A stretch of DNA of 64,000 bases from the NCBI RefSeq assembly GCF_000011085.1, contig NC_006395.1, forward strand, positions 186,001-250,000. Reading direction: 5' to 3'. Positions 1 to 8,356 of this stretch are shown piece by piece (the first letter of the stretch is position 1; each line of letters begins with the position of its first letter). This DNA comes from Haloarcula marismortui ATCC 43049 (GTDB lineage: Archaea > Halobacteriota > Halobacteria > Halobacteriales > Haloarculaceae). Position numbers and translations under genes: made by a program. The notes under the pieces were generated by a model. The model saw nothing but the letters and a program-made list of their open reading frames with translations. It was not told the DNA's origin and ran no database searches.

Positions 1-258
1 AGAGCTAAGTGACACGGTGAGTCCCTTAGCAGCGGTTACCTCGCTGTTTAACGCCGGATTTTGAGCTGAACCACTTTGCAAATCCCCGGTGTTGACTAGG
101 GAAATTTCTACAGTCTTTTGCTCACCAGGGGCGACACCGTCGTCTTCAAGCGTTGCAACGATATCGGGGCTCCCAACGACCGCAGCGGTTGCCGTTCCGC
201 TAGTTACGACAATGCCAACTACGGCCAGGAGTAGCAGCTTCTGTGCCTTCGGTGCCAT
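1..258 (-). CDS. Truncated COG1361/NEW3-like exported surface protein (N-terminal part)
   Basis: Reading leftward from an ATG at 258, 86 codons stay open to the window edge, so the C-terminus is missing. The protein starts with a basic n-region and a strongly hydrophobic stretch ending in a TATAA-type cleavage region, a typical Sec signal peptide. After it come beta-rich segments with an APGE turn and an NTGD motif, as in the COG1361/NEW3 Ig-like domains found next to archaeal exporters. It is divergent from the TetR gene at 755. In haloarchaea such proteins are often encoded beside RND/MMPL exporters, so an exporter partner could lie just outside the window; that is inference. Confidence 0.7.
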   Translation of the reverse strand, partial: MAPKAQKLLLLAVVGIVVTSGTATAAVVGSPDIVATLEDDGVAPGEQKTVEISLVNTGDLQSGSAQNPALNSEVTAAKGLTVSLSS

Positions 259-754
259 ATTAGTAAGGCTTCCATTCAATCCGCGGTTCGTTGGTAGTCA
301 TAAACGGCTTCGAAATTCTTCGGTTACCAGTCGTCATGTTCCTGTAGTTGACTAAACGTTCAATCACATATAGTGCTTTCGTCTCTTCTGAAGTCAGATA
401 GGACAACCAATCGATCAAAACCCGCGCTGTTTGATTTTTGGGACCTCAGAGTGTTGGCGTTAGAAGGGTCTGAGAGCACACCAAATGGGCAGATACGTGC
501 GATACACTCGGATGAGTGTGTGAATACAAAGAACTAGAATGCAGTCCAATTCACTCCGTGATACAGGGGCCAACAATACGCTTAAGTTTATTGAATGTAT
601 AGTCAAGAATATAGCTATCTACCAACAACTGCCCTTACTCAATCCAGTGATGAAAACGAGACCCCAGATTGGCCACGTGGTCAACAGCGAGCGAACAGCA
701 AAACCGTGAGTGATTTGAACCGTACCGCTCAAGCACGGAACGGTCAATGTAAAG
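259..754. promoter_or_regulatory. Divergent intergenic region with a possible TetR operator
   Basis: This 0.5-kb gap separates the truncated exported protein from the TetR gene. No convincing ORF is visible. At 588-609 there is an imperfect palindrome (TTATTGA, 8-nt spacer, TCAAGAA; six of seven positions pair) in an AT-rich setting, which would suit a homodimeric TetR regulator. The operator role is inferred only from position and symmetry. Confidence 0.3.
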
Positions 755-1354
755 ATGACTAACGAGATAACCTTTTTTCAGAACCCGGAGGGAACCCGCG
801 AGGAGATCCTCGAGGCAACCTTCTATGCACTGCGTCAGCACGGCTACGCGGATCTAACTATTTCAAAGATAGGTGATGAGTTCGGGAAGAGTCAATCGCT
901 CATATATCATCATTACGATAATAAAGACGAGTTGCTGGTAGATCTTCTTGATTACATGCTTGAGCAGGTCGAAAACCAAGTTCCGCTTCCCAACCAATCC
1001 CCTGAAGCATACATTGACGTGATCGTCGACGAAATATTTGGGACAAGCAACAACAGTGATATCGAATTTTCCCAGGCTGTGATTGAGTTGCGAGCGCAGG
1101 CAGCGCACGACGACGATTACAACCGTCTCTTTCGCAGGAGTGATGACTTTATTCGAAAGCAGATCGCCCGTGTCATCCAAGCGGGTGTTGACGCCGGCGC
1201 ATTTACTGTTGAAGACCCATCGCAGACAGCCGCACTGTTCCACACAGTTTTAGTCGGGATTCAGGCGGAACGGATTACCAGCGACGAGGACACAATCGAC
1301 GACGTGAGAGCCGAATTTCGACGGTACGTCGAGAACTGTTTGCTCTCGGAGTAG
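755..1354 (+). CDS. TetR/AcrR-family transcriptional regulator
   Basis: A 199-residue protein of normal TetR length. Residues about 13-60 form the N-terminal helix-turn-helix: TREEILEAT, then a LTISKIGDEFG recognition region and SLIYHHYDNKDELL, the canonical TetR signature. The rest is the variable alpha-helical ligand domain with a hydrophobic C-terminal helix. It is divergent from the exported COG1361-like gene and probably controls that gene or an exporter beside it, with derepression by a toxic small molecule. The ligand cannot be read from sequence. Confidence 0.9.
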   Translation: MTNEITFFQNPEGTREEILEATFYALRQHGYADLTISKIGDEFGKSQSLIYHHYDNKDELLVDLLDYMLEQVENQVPLPNQSPEAYIDVIVDEIFGTSNNSDIEFSQAVIELRAQAAHDDDYNRLFRRSDDFIRKQIARVIQAGVDAGAFTVEDPSQTAALFHTVLVGIQAERITSDEDTIDDVRAEFRRYVENCLLSE

Positions 1355-1382
1355 CCCCATCAAGTCACGTCTAGCTGAGCGA

Positions 1383-2099
1383 TTAACTGCCACCGTCAGC
1401 CATCGTGCCGCCACCGGGCATCGACTGACAGTCTCCTTCGGGCTTCTGGATCGGGTCAACCACACCCCACGAGTGGAAGTCCCACCGCATTGACTCGCCT
1501 TCAATACGTCGCGGATATCCGGAGTCCGCCAGAATGTAGTATGTCAGCGGCTTCTGGGACTCAGCCTGAGAGATTTCATACACCAGCACCTCCTCACCAT
1601 CGATGGTATCCCGACCGACCGGCGTGACTTCCGGGTTTTCCTCCGGCTGATCGGAGAAACGGCCTGGATCAACCTCGTCACGACCCATCCCCTGTTGCAT
1701 CGTTCCCCGGACACACTGCCCTCCAACAACGGTGTACGTACTGTTCCCAATGTGATACATCTCCATCTGTTGTCCCTGCTGGTCGAATGACCAGTACATA
1801 TCTCCCCGGTAGAAACGGCCAGACATCTCCACGGTCCGCCCTCCGGACTGCACTGTGGCTGTCATCGCATACGATTTAGGGAACCGTGTAACCTGACCGA
1901 ACTGTGTTGATCTGTCGTCGTTACCGCTGAGCGTCGATTTATTCGTAGCAGTTACCGCAGCTGAGTCCGGCGTTGGTTCGGCACCGCCACCAGTCTCAGT
2001 CTCACTCGAATTACCGCTTTGATCGCTGCCACAACCGGCGAGTACAGTCAAGCCCGAACACACGACTCCGAGTAGCTGCCGTCTATGTAGTTGGTGCAT
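1383..2099 (-). CDS. Twin-arginine lipoprotein of unknown function
   Basis: A 238-residue protein when started at the ATG at 2099; an upstream ATG at 2126 would add nine residues. The N-terminus has HRRQLLG followed by a hydrophobic segment and the lipobox LAGC, so it is probably exported by Tat and lipid-anchored. A low-complexity Ser/Glu/Thr/Gly linker precedes a beta-rich domain with aromatic-rich strands (YRGDMYWSFDQQ; MEMYHIGNSTYTV) and a YEISQAES segment. The fold resembles outer-surface LolA/LppX-like lipoproteins, but only vaguely. It converges with the TetR gene, 28 bp away. No function is assigned. Confidence 0.75.
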   Translation of the reverse strand: MHQLHRRQLLGVVCSGLTVLAGCGSDQSGNSSETETGGGAEPTPDSAAVTATNKSTLSGNDDRSTQFGQVTRFPKSYAMTATVQSGGRTVEMSGRFYRGDMYWSFDQQGQQMEMYHIGNSTYTVVGGQCVRGTMQQGMGRDEVDPGRFSDQPEENPEVTPVGRDTIDGEEVLVYEISQAESQKPLTYYILADSGYPRRIEGESMRWDFHSWGVVDPIQKPEGDCQSMPGGGTMADGGS

Positions 2100-2347
2100 G
2101 GGGACGGATATCCTCGGCTGACACACACTACACAGACGATTATGGTTATTGTTACCATGTATATTCCATCCTGGCTACGAATGGGGTGATCGTACGCGTA
2201 TGGACTAACCAGCGCAAGCCGAATAGCTATACGGTATAGCTTATCTAATTAGACGTGAATTAACCCAAGTCGGATTGGAGGGGGTAATTATCATGCCCGA
2301 ATATTCATACATATATTATACGTGCGTTCCAGTTATTTGCTAGATAG

Positions 2348-2710
2348 ATGACCGACGACAGCCGGAGCGATGAGGCTGATGGGGATACGGGCCTCTTTGC
2401 GGCAACGAGCGGCACCCTCACTGAAGTTCGGTACGACCCAACTAGCGATCAGGAGCTTGCCGCGGTTATTGTTCAGGCCATCGCCGACCAGACGGGAACA
2501 GAAGCAGGAACGTATCGTGAGTCGCCATTGCACGACTACATTGATGTCGGTGCAATTGAGACACTGCTGTTCGGCACACAGCCGGGCCAGTCAACCGGAC
2601 CAGCGACTCAGACCATCACATTTCAGTACCGGAACTTTCTGGTGACAGTGCGCGCTGACGGAGTGATCCAGTTGTCGAATACCGACAACAACAGGTCAGG
2701 TAGGTACTAG
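2348..2710 (+). CDS. HalOD1 output-domain protein
   Basis: A 120-residue stand-alone protein. After a 25-residue acidic leader it shows the HalOD1 pattern: an SDQELAAVIVQAIADQTG helix, an SPLHDYIDVGAIETLL segment, and a C-terminal hairpin (ITFQYRNFLVTVRADGVIQL). HalOD1 is a haloarchaeal domain found alone or at the end of signalling proteins and thought to act as an output module; its biochemical role is not settled. It is monocistronic and points toward the origin. A shorter HalOD1 protein occurs at 45564-45827. Confidence 0.8.
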   Translation: MTDDSRSDEADGDTGLFAATSGTLTEVRYDPTSDQELAAVIVQAIADQTGTEAGTYRESPLHDYIDVGAIETLLFGTQPGQSTGPATQTITFQYRNFLVTVRADGVIQLSNTDNNRSGRY

Positions 2711-3079
2711 TGGCAAGCATACAGATCAGGGTATCTAGCCCAATAGCGTCCTTATGTGAATATTTTACTGACAATCAATCTCAGAATTTCCCATCATTGG
2801 GTTGGAAAGTTGCCACCCATCAAGCAACCGTACGTGGACAGGTTGCAATAGTCTGGCCTGTGATACTGTGCAAGGAGAGGCTTTACGCGATGATTTAGAT
2901 GAGAGGTCCGATTCACGTGATAGGCGGATTGTCTCTGGTTTTCGAGGAAGCAATCACTTGACGTAGAAAACCACTATTCAGCCATTCTTGCCTGAAAGAT
3001 GGTGTTAATTACAACTATCACACGTATTTGATTCTCAAAAGCAATATCAGTAGATTTCACAGGAAATATTATCCCATCA

Positions 3080-3179
3080 ACAGAAGAGTCGTCACTGTTG
3101 AACACCACTGTGTCCGGAGTTCTTCGCGCTACTGAGGTAAATACAGAAGAGTCGTCACTGTTGAACACCACTGTGTCCG
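3080..3179 (+). repeat. 37-bp direct repeat carrying two origin boxes
   Basis: Two identical 37-bp copies lie at 3080-3116 and 3143-3179, with starts 63 bp apart. Each ends in the box AACACCACTGTGTCCG that recurs across the region. A third box (GACACCACCATGTCCGCCG) lies at 3221-3239, just beyond the stop codon of the Orc1/Cdc6 gene. The period is a multiple of three, which keeps a spurious minus-strand ORF open. Confidence 0.8.
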
Positions 3180-3242
3180 CTGTTCTATATCCTGAGAACC
3201 ATCCCGTATCGGTCGGTTCCGACACCACCATGTCCGCCGTTC

Positions 3243-4487
3243 CTACGTAGACTGGAAGTCCGAAAGCGTCGCTTCGGCATCGACAAGGTTAGTGACAGAT
3301 TTGTGGATTCCAACATCGTCAACAGTCTTCTCAAGCGCTGCAAGAATCATTTCCGGGTCCATCTCGAGAGAGTACTCGCGATAGGTCCCACCACGCCGTC
3401 CCTCGTTCCGTTCGATTGCCGAAATAATACCTAACATCGACAGTTCACCGAGGTGGTCACGCATCCGGCGTGGAACAAGCGGGTCAATCCCTGCCTTTTC
3501 GGCGAAGTTCGTGTATCGAGGTCTGATATCCCGTGTCCGGGCCGGCGTCTTCCCTTCCTGGTCAAGTGTAACCATAGCATATACCACCAGATGACCGTGT
3601 TGGGTCAGTCCCGAAATACCCTCTTGAATCCGACCCCGTTCCAGAACGTCACGTGCCTCTCGAACAAGGTCTTCCGAGATCGTGTCTGTGTCTTTGTCGC
3701 GGGCCAGGTCGCCCGTTTTCATGAGCAGGTCAAGTGACTGTCGTGCGTCACCGGCGTCTTTCGCGCCGTAAGCAGCGCACAGTTCGATGACACCGTCTTC
3801 GAGGACGCCGTCGTGAAACGCTACATCAGCGCGTTGTTGCAGGATCTGTATCAACTCCTTCGCGTCGTATGCGGGGAACTGGATTTCCTCTTCACAGAGT
3901 GAGCTCTTGACCTTCGGGGAGAGGTCATCGCGGAAAGAGAAATCGTTCGAGATACCGATGATACCGATCTTCGCAGAGCTCAGGTTGTCGTTTGCTCGCG
4001 CACGTGGGAGTTGATAGAGGATACTGTCGTCTTCGATGTGATCGACTTCGTCGAGAACGATATAGATAGTGCCACCACAGGAGTCGAGTTCGGTCCAGAG
4101 CATATCATACACTGTCGCGCGCGGATATCCCGTCGTACTGATCTGGCTCGTTTCGTCCCTGAATTCGTTGACGAGTCGGGTAGCGATTTGATAGCTACTG
4201 GAGAGGCCGTCACAATTTAACATTTTCACCGTGAGATCGATATCCTCGTACTTTGCTGCGTCTTCTTCGAGATGGTCGATTAGATACCGCGTACCAGCAG
4301 TCTTCCCGACCCCCGTTTTACCGTACAAGAAGATATTGTTGGGCTGCTCACCGTTGATTACGGGTTGAAGCGCAGCTCGATACCGGTTTAGCTCAGTATC
4401 ACGCCCGACAAGGTTCTCAGGCTGGTAATCCTCTCGGAGGGCATCCCGATCCAAGTAGATCTCGGTGTCACGTTCGAACATCCCCAT
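3243..4487 (-). CDS. orc1: Orc1/Cdc6-family replication initiator
   Basis: A AAA+ initiator of 414 residues, the usual length. From the chosen ATG, Walker A is GKTGVGKT at residues 56-63, Walker B is IYIVLDEVDHI, sensor 1 is in GISNDFSFRD, and the C-terminal third is a winged helix (RTRDIRPRYTNFAEKAG...RRMRDHLGELSMLG). It binds origin boxes and loads the replicative helicase. I prefer the ATG at 4487 to the one at 4529 because a TATA-like element (TTTTATATAGA on this strand, 4515-4525) would start transcription a few bases before 4487. Copies of one box flank the gene on both sides, the layout expected of an initiator beside its cognate origin. Confidence 0.93.
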   Translation of the reverse strand: MGMFERDTEIYLDRDALREDYQPENLVGRDTELNRYRAALQPVINGEQPNNIFLYGKTGVGKTAGTRYLIDHLEEDAAKYEDIDLTVKMLNCDGLSSSYQIATRLVNEFRDETSQISTTGYPRATVYDMLWTELDSCGGTIYIVLDEVDHIEDDSILYQLPRARANDNLSSAKIGIIGISNDFSFRDDLSPKVKSSLCEEEIQFPAYDAKELIQILQQRADVAFHDGVLEDGVIELCAAYGAKDAGDARQSLDLLMKTGDLARDKDTDTISEDLVREARDVLERGRIQEGISGLTQHGHLVVYAMVTLDQEGKTPARTRDIRPRYTNFAEKAGIDPLVPRRMRDHLGELSMLGIISAIERNEGRRGGTYREYSLEMDPEMILAALEKTVDDVGIHKSVTNLVDAEATLSDFQST

Positions 4488-4514
4488 AGTCGTTGCTTGA
4501 CGTATTGGAAGGAA

Positions 4515-4525
4515 TCTATATAAAA
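4515..4525 (-). promoter_or_regulatory. TATA box of orc1, abutting origin boxes
   Basis: On the minus strand the element reads TTTTATATAGA. It lies about 27 bp before a predicted transcription start near 4493, giving an almost leaderless mRNA for the ATG at 4487. Tandem degenerate origin boxes begin at 4524 and run to about 4563, directly upstream. Initiator binding there could repress or regulate its own gene; this is inferred from the overlap. Confidence 0.5.
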
Positions 4526-5173
4526 CCACCCCTGTCCGCAGTGTCCGGAGTGTCCGCTGTTCTTTTTATTATAAACGATTGGGGGGACCCTCCCACCCCA
4601 CTATGTCCGCAGTAACTAGAGAAGGGCGAGAGGGGTGAGAGAGAACCTATATATTAGGGAAAGGTTTATTATGGTCTGCAGAGAGCTAGACCGTAATGTA
4701 ATTTGATAGCTGTAGAAGAGAGCACTATAGTATTACTTGAGAACATACCTAGTCTAGACAAACAAGATTTCAATTCAAATGTTGCCGTTTCTGCTTTCCC
4801 TTCCCGTCCTGCCTGAAGAACAGCGGACAAAGTGGGGTGGGAGTGTTATCTCCTATTATTGATCTGGTTTGCAGCTTCCAGCCTCTCCCTGAGTAATTCA
4901 TAGCACTTCTACTGTCTGAGTACACACCACTGTGTCCGCTGTTCTCCTCTCCGGCCCACAAGAACAGCGGACATCGTGGTGTGACTACGATGGAATAACA
5001 CCACGATGTCCGCAGTAATTGACTCCTGATTTCTCAAACGCTCAGTAGAACAGCGGACATCGTGGTGTCGATTTAGTATTATGCCTATCTTTTTTCGGTC
5101 AGACGCCACGATGTCCGCAGTAATCTGGCAATAGAGACCATCTGATACGATGTTACTGCAGACACCGTGGTGT
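4524..5173. other. Predicted replication origin: clustered initiator-binding boxes around an AT-rich spacer
   Basis: Boxes related to ACACCACGATGTCCGCTGTTCT lie at about 4524-4563 (tandem, degenerate), 4593-4615, 4817-4840 (inverted), 4924-4945, 4961-4982 (inverted), 4998-5018, 5047-5068 (inverted), 5102-5123 and 5153-5173 (inverted). The last six form three facing pairs. The 4593 and 4817 boxes share a CCACCCCACT variant and flank an AT-rich stretch (4616-4816) that fits a duplex-unwinding element. Haloarchaeal origins typically comprise origin recognition boxes next to an orc1/cdc6 gene. No gene was found here. Confidence 0.85.
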
Positions 5174-5589
5174 TCTCTGTGACACACTGCTTGCTCGATG
5201 ATCTGGGAAGGGCCTCCGTGAGACGTACAGTTCTGACCCCTTTCTGTAATCTCCTCTCAGATTGGTCGACCCCAGAACGCTCGACAGTGTCGTCATCATA
5301 ATTGCAATAGCAAATACAGAATCCACCATGGCTCTAGCTTCCGGTTCCAGCGTCAATGTTGGCGTCATATTGGTCGCGCTAGACGCTGCAGCGTTCCTGT
5401 TCATCCGCCGGGACCGCTGCTGAGCTCAGAATGTCACTGAATGGTGCATTCTATATAGCTTTCAATAACCCACTTGCCAGTCATCGTGATAACCAATAAT
5501 CCACCCGCGACGTTCTACTACTTTCACTCATTCAAGTAATTCAAACACGGGAGTGGTGCACCGATATCTAACCATCTCTGTGGTAGCTG
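5174..5589. other. Intergenic region with a possible hydrophobic gene remnant
   Basis: About 0.4 kb between the last origin box and the HTH-10 gene. On the plus strand, codons up to a TGA at 5423-5425 encode a hydrophobic stretch (VVIIIAIANTES, then VGVILVALDAAAFLFIRR) that looks like the tail of a membrane protein. No credible start or upstream body is present, so it may be a remnant. Nothing else is visible. Confidence 0.25.
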
Positions 5590-6306
5590 TCATTTGAACG
5601 TCCGTTCAACAAGCCGTGCCTCTGCTTTTCTGAGATGGTTCGATGCAGTGCTCGGGGCACAACCGAGTTCTTTGGCAACGTCCTCGACGCTCCCATTTCG
5701 TGGGACGTCGTAGTACCCGACTTCTCGTCCCACGGTGAGTGCCTCGCGCTGGCGTGAAGTGAGGCCGGTGGCAAATGTTCCGGGACTGGCATCGTATTCG
5801 CCGATTTTCCGGACATTTACCGAAATTCCATCGGGAAGCGCACTCCGGACCTGTTCGAGCGCGGCAGGCTCCCCGACGACGTCGAACAACACGATCCCAT
5901 GCGGCCGGTAGGCAACCGGTGGGACTATCATTAGGGTCGGCTGTTCGAACGCCGTGTAGAACTGTCGTGATCGGTCAGTCTCTTGGCCACGGATGAACGC
6001 ATAGAACGCCTCGTCCCGAACGGGTGTAATATCGTAGCTTTCCATGGTTTCAACCCCAGAAAGCGCCGATTCGTACGGCTCGCGATCGCCGACGACATAG
6101 AACAACGTATAGGCAATTCCGTCTTCGACGCCGACTTTCCATGTGACGAGCCATTCGCGCTTGATTGCATCGCTTTCGGTCATAAGGCGGTGCATCGGAC
6201 GCTGATACTCCAGTGCATACTGGATCTCCAAGCGGAGATATCTCACAGGCGAGTTCTGAAAGCGGCTTCCGAATAAAGACACTAGTGTGTACGACAGTTC
6301 GTGCAT
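5590..6306 (-). CDS. HTH-10 (bacterio-opsin-activator-like) transcriptional regulator
   Basis: A regulator of 238 residues from the ATG at 6306, or 218 from a GTG at 6246. The GTG version begins VRYLRLEIQYA, which better matches the usual N-terminus of this family. The N-terminal two thirds is the alpha/beta sensory-type domain of haloarchaeal Bat/DmsR-like proteins. The C-terminus is the HTH-10 domain: LTSRQREALTVGREVGYYDVPR, then VEDVAKELGCAPSTASNHLRKAEARLV. Such proteins usually regulate nearby catabolic or respiratory genes. The divergent nuoB-like gene at 6336 is the obvious candidate target; effector unknown. Confidence 0.85.
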   Translation of the reverse strand: MHELSYTLVSLFGSRFQNSPVRYLRLEIQYALEYQRPMHRLMTESDAIKREWLVTWKVGVEDGIAYTLFYVVGDREPYESALSGVETMESYDITPVRDEAFYAFIRGQETDRSRQFYTAFEQPTLMIVPPVAYRPHGIVLFDVVGEPAALEQVRSALPDGISVNVRKIGEYDASPGTFATGLTSRQREALTVGREVGYYDVPRNGSVEDVAKELGCAPSTASNHLRKAEARLVERTFK

Positions 6307-6335
6307 CCGGCCCCACTATCTATCACCATCTGGCC

Positions 6336-7022
6336 ATGAGTAGTGATCGGCGGAATGTGGACGACGCACAGTCAGATGATCGGATATGCCCCGGCAGAAG
6401 AGCAAACGACCGATTTAATTCTACACTTCGGGAGGTGCTTGGGTCATCTCCGTTCATACTCACGAAATTCGACACGTTCCTGAACTGGGTTCGGGGGTCT
6501 TCCATGTTCGTGCTGCAGTTCGGCATCGCCTGTTGCACTATTGAGATGATGGGTACTCTCGCGACGAAACACGACCTCGACCGCTTTGCTGCCGGAGTCC
6601 CTCGGGCATCACCGCGACAGGCAGATCTGATTATCGTTCCAGGCACAATTGTTTCGAAGTTCGCACCGCGGATGAAGCGCGTCTACGACCAGATGCCCGA
6701 GCCGAAGTTCGTCGTCTCGATGGGGTCCTGTACCATTTCCGGTGGCCCATTTCAGGAAGGATACAACGTGATCAAAGGTGCAGAGCAAGTCATTCCGGTT
6801 GACATCCACGTCCCGGGCTGTCCACCACGCCCCGAGGCACTCATCTACGGCATCGCCAAACTGCAAGAGCGCATCGCTGAGGGTGAGTCCTCACCGGTAA
6901 CGGTCAAACCCTACGAACTAGAACAGTTCGGCGATCTTGAACGGGATGAACTCGTAGACAAACTCGCCAGCGAAATCGATGAGGACGACCTCGTCATGCG
7001 GTACGACTGGAGTTCGCCATAG
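6336..7022 (+). CDS. nuoB: NuoB-like iron-sulfur subunit (complex I/[NiFe]-hydrogenase small-subunit family), stand-alone
   Basis: Starting at the ATG at 6336 gives 228 residues, normal for NuoB; the longer frame to 6213 would run into the divergent HTH-10 gene. All four ligands of the N2 4Fe-4S cluster are present: the adjacent pair C66-C67 (GIACCTIEMMG), C132 (SMGSC) and C162 (VPGCPPRPE). In complex I this subunit passes electrons from the peripheral arm to quinone. Normally it is encoded in a nuo operon, but no other nuo gene occurs in this window, so this is an isolated copy, either a second paralogue or a displaced gene. Confidence 0.88.
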   Translation: MSSDRRNVDDAQSDDRICPGRRANDRFNSTLREVLGSSPFILTKFDTFLNWVRGSSMFVLQFGIACCTIEMMGTLATKHDLDRFAAGVPRASPRQADLIIVPGTIVSKFAPRMKRVYDQMPEPKFVVSMGSCTISGGPFQEGYNVIKGAEQVIPVDIHVPGCPPRPEALIYGIAKLQERIAEGESSPVTVKPYELEQFGDLERDELVDKLASEIDEDDLVMRYDWSSP

Positions 7023-7046
7023 GCTCTGGAAGCCGCCTCGACTACA

Positions 7047-8261
7047 CTACCCGTCCGTAATGATATTGGCAACGCGGTCGCGGCTGAAAAGCTGTTCAGC
7101 CGATGGGATCTCTGGATAGTGATCCCCGTTTTCGTAGGTTGGCCACTCACCAAAGATATCTGGGTAGAGTTGTTTCGCGGTCATCTCGATCTGGAACAGA
7201 TTCATGATAGGGCCGTGGTATCGCATTCCGTGTGCGTACACACGGTCGGTTTGGACTGCGGCGAGCTCTTTCCCAACGCTGTGTGACTCGAGTCGCCCGC
7301 GGATATCATCCATGTCGTAGCGCGGTGTCATTCCCCAGAGGTGGAGGATTACGTCAGGGTCCGCCTCCAGCATCGTTTCATAGCCAACTGAACCCCAGAG
7401 ACCGTCCCACGTTTCATCCCCGAAAGCGTCGTTGGCTCCAAGTGGACGCGTGTCGGCGAGCCAAAATCCCGGACGGTTCAGATGATACGTCCAAAACTGG
7501 TCATCGCCAAGTGTAACCCGAATCGCTGTCGGTCGTTCTTCTTCTGGCGGAAGGTTCGTTTGGATGGTATTGATGAGCTCATCGTAAACGGCTCTGAGCT
7601 GTTCGTAACGCCTTCGCTCCTGAAATACGGTGGCGACACGACTGAAAAGCTCCCACAGCGTGTAATACTGGTAGTCCCCACTGTAGGGTCCCTGCGGGTC
7701 ACTGTGTGTTCCGCTGTAGAAATTTCCGAAAAAGGGGCCGATGTTGTCGATAATTTCCTCGATATCGCTCATATCCCAGTTCTCCTGGGTAATCGCCCAT
7801 GCGGGGTCAAGGAAGTGAACGTCGCTACCGAGGCTATAAAAGAACTCCTTGCTGAAATTATCGTAGGGGTTGGGAAGGTCTTCCCACTCAAAAGAGACGC
7901 CGGAAAGTCGCTCGTAGTAGTGGTTCATCGATGGCCCAGCCATGTCTGGCACGAACATCGAATTGACCGCGTCACCGTGATTGAGCGCAACTAACATATC
8001 TGCATACTGATTGTACATCGTGAAGACGTTCTCCGGGACGGAGTCGAACTCGACTTCCCCGACGGGAGAAAGTGAGGCAGTGTAGGGGCCATTATCTGAT
8101 GGGGTCGATGTGTCCGTTCCGCTATCGCGCGATGTAGCGGTACTGGGCGATTCGCCACCGTCACCGGAACAGCCAGCAACGATCGACGTGCCAAGCAGCA
8201 CACTACCGCCGGAGAGGTAGTCGCGCCGGGTGAGACCATTTGAATCGTCTGCCTTGTCCAT
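7047..8261 (-). CDS. Tat-exported iron-siderophore-type ABC substrate-binding lipoprotein
   Basis: A 404-residue protein. It starts with TRRDYLSGG, a hydrophobic core and the lipobox VAGC, so it is probably Tat-exported and lipid-anchored. After a Ser/Thr/Asp-rich linker it has the two-lobed FecB/BtuF-type periplasmic-binding fold, with FDSVPENVFTMYNQYADMLVAL near the first strand and MLEADPDVILHLWG near the second lobe. It likely binds an iron chelate or cobalamin-like ligand at the cell surface. No permease or ATPase follows it here, so it must share a transporter encoded elsewhere. An iron-regulator-like palindrome sits immediately before its start codon. Confidence 0.85.
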   Translation of the reverse strand: MDKADDSNGLTRRDYLSGGSVLLGTSIVAGCSGDGGESPSTATSRDSGTDTSTPSDNGPYTASLSPVGEVEFDSVPENVFTMYNQYADMLVALNHGDAVNSMFVPDMAGPSMNHYYERLSGVSFEWEDLPNPYDNFSKEFFYSLGSDVHFLDPAWAITQENWDMSDIEEIIDNIGPFFGNFYSGTHSDPQGPYSGDYQYYTLWELFSRVATVFQERRRYEQLRAVYDELINTIQTNLPPEEERPTAIRVTLGDDQFWTYHLNRPGFWLADTRPLGANDAFGDETWDGLWGSVGYETMLEADPDVILHLWGMTPRYDMDDIRGRLESHSVGKELAAVQTDRVYAHGMRYHGPIMNLFQIEMTAKQLYPDIFGEWPTYENGDHYPEIPSAEQLFSRDRVANIITDG

Positions 8262-8264
8262 GTT

Positions 8265-8278
8265 TTAGGTTGGCCTAA
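8265..8278. promoter_or_regulatory. TTAGG-N4-CCTAA palindrome, likely metal-regulator operator
   Basis: The palindrome TTAGGTTGGCCTAA lies three bases upstream of the ATG of the iron-type binding protein (start codon 8259-8261). It resembles the half sites of IdeR/DtxR boxes (TTAGGTTAGGCTAACCTAA class). Haloarchaea carry DtxR-like iron regulators. Position over the transcription start of a probably leaderless gene suggests iron-dependent repression. Both the regulator and the metal are inferred. Confidence 0.55.
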
Positions 8279-8356
8279 TATGGTGTATATGGCTTTCGGA
8301 TTAACTGGCCATCTGTGGCGCAGGGATGCTAGAAGATCTTCGCGATGAGGAAGAAA

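Noticed and set aside
2974-3231. 85-codon minus-strand frame before orc1
   Set aside because: It consists largely of the two 37-bp repeats and reads VVFNSDDSS twice only because the repeat period is a multiple of three. It is origin DNA, not a gene.
3080-5173. Possible CRISPR array
   Set aside because: The repeated elements occur in both directions with irregular spacing, and no cas gene is near. They fit initiator boxes.
5246-5425. Hydrophobic plus-strand frame
   Set aside because: It has no plausible start or upstream body. At most it is a remnant of a membrane-protein gene.
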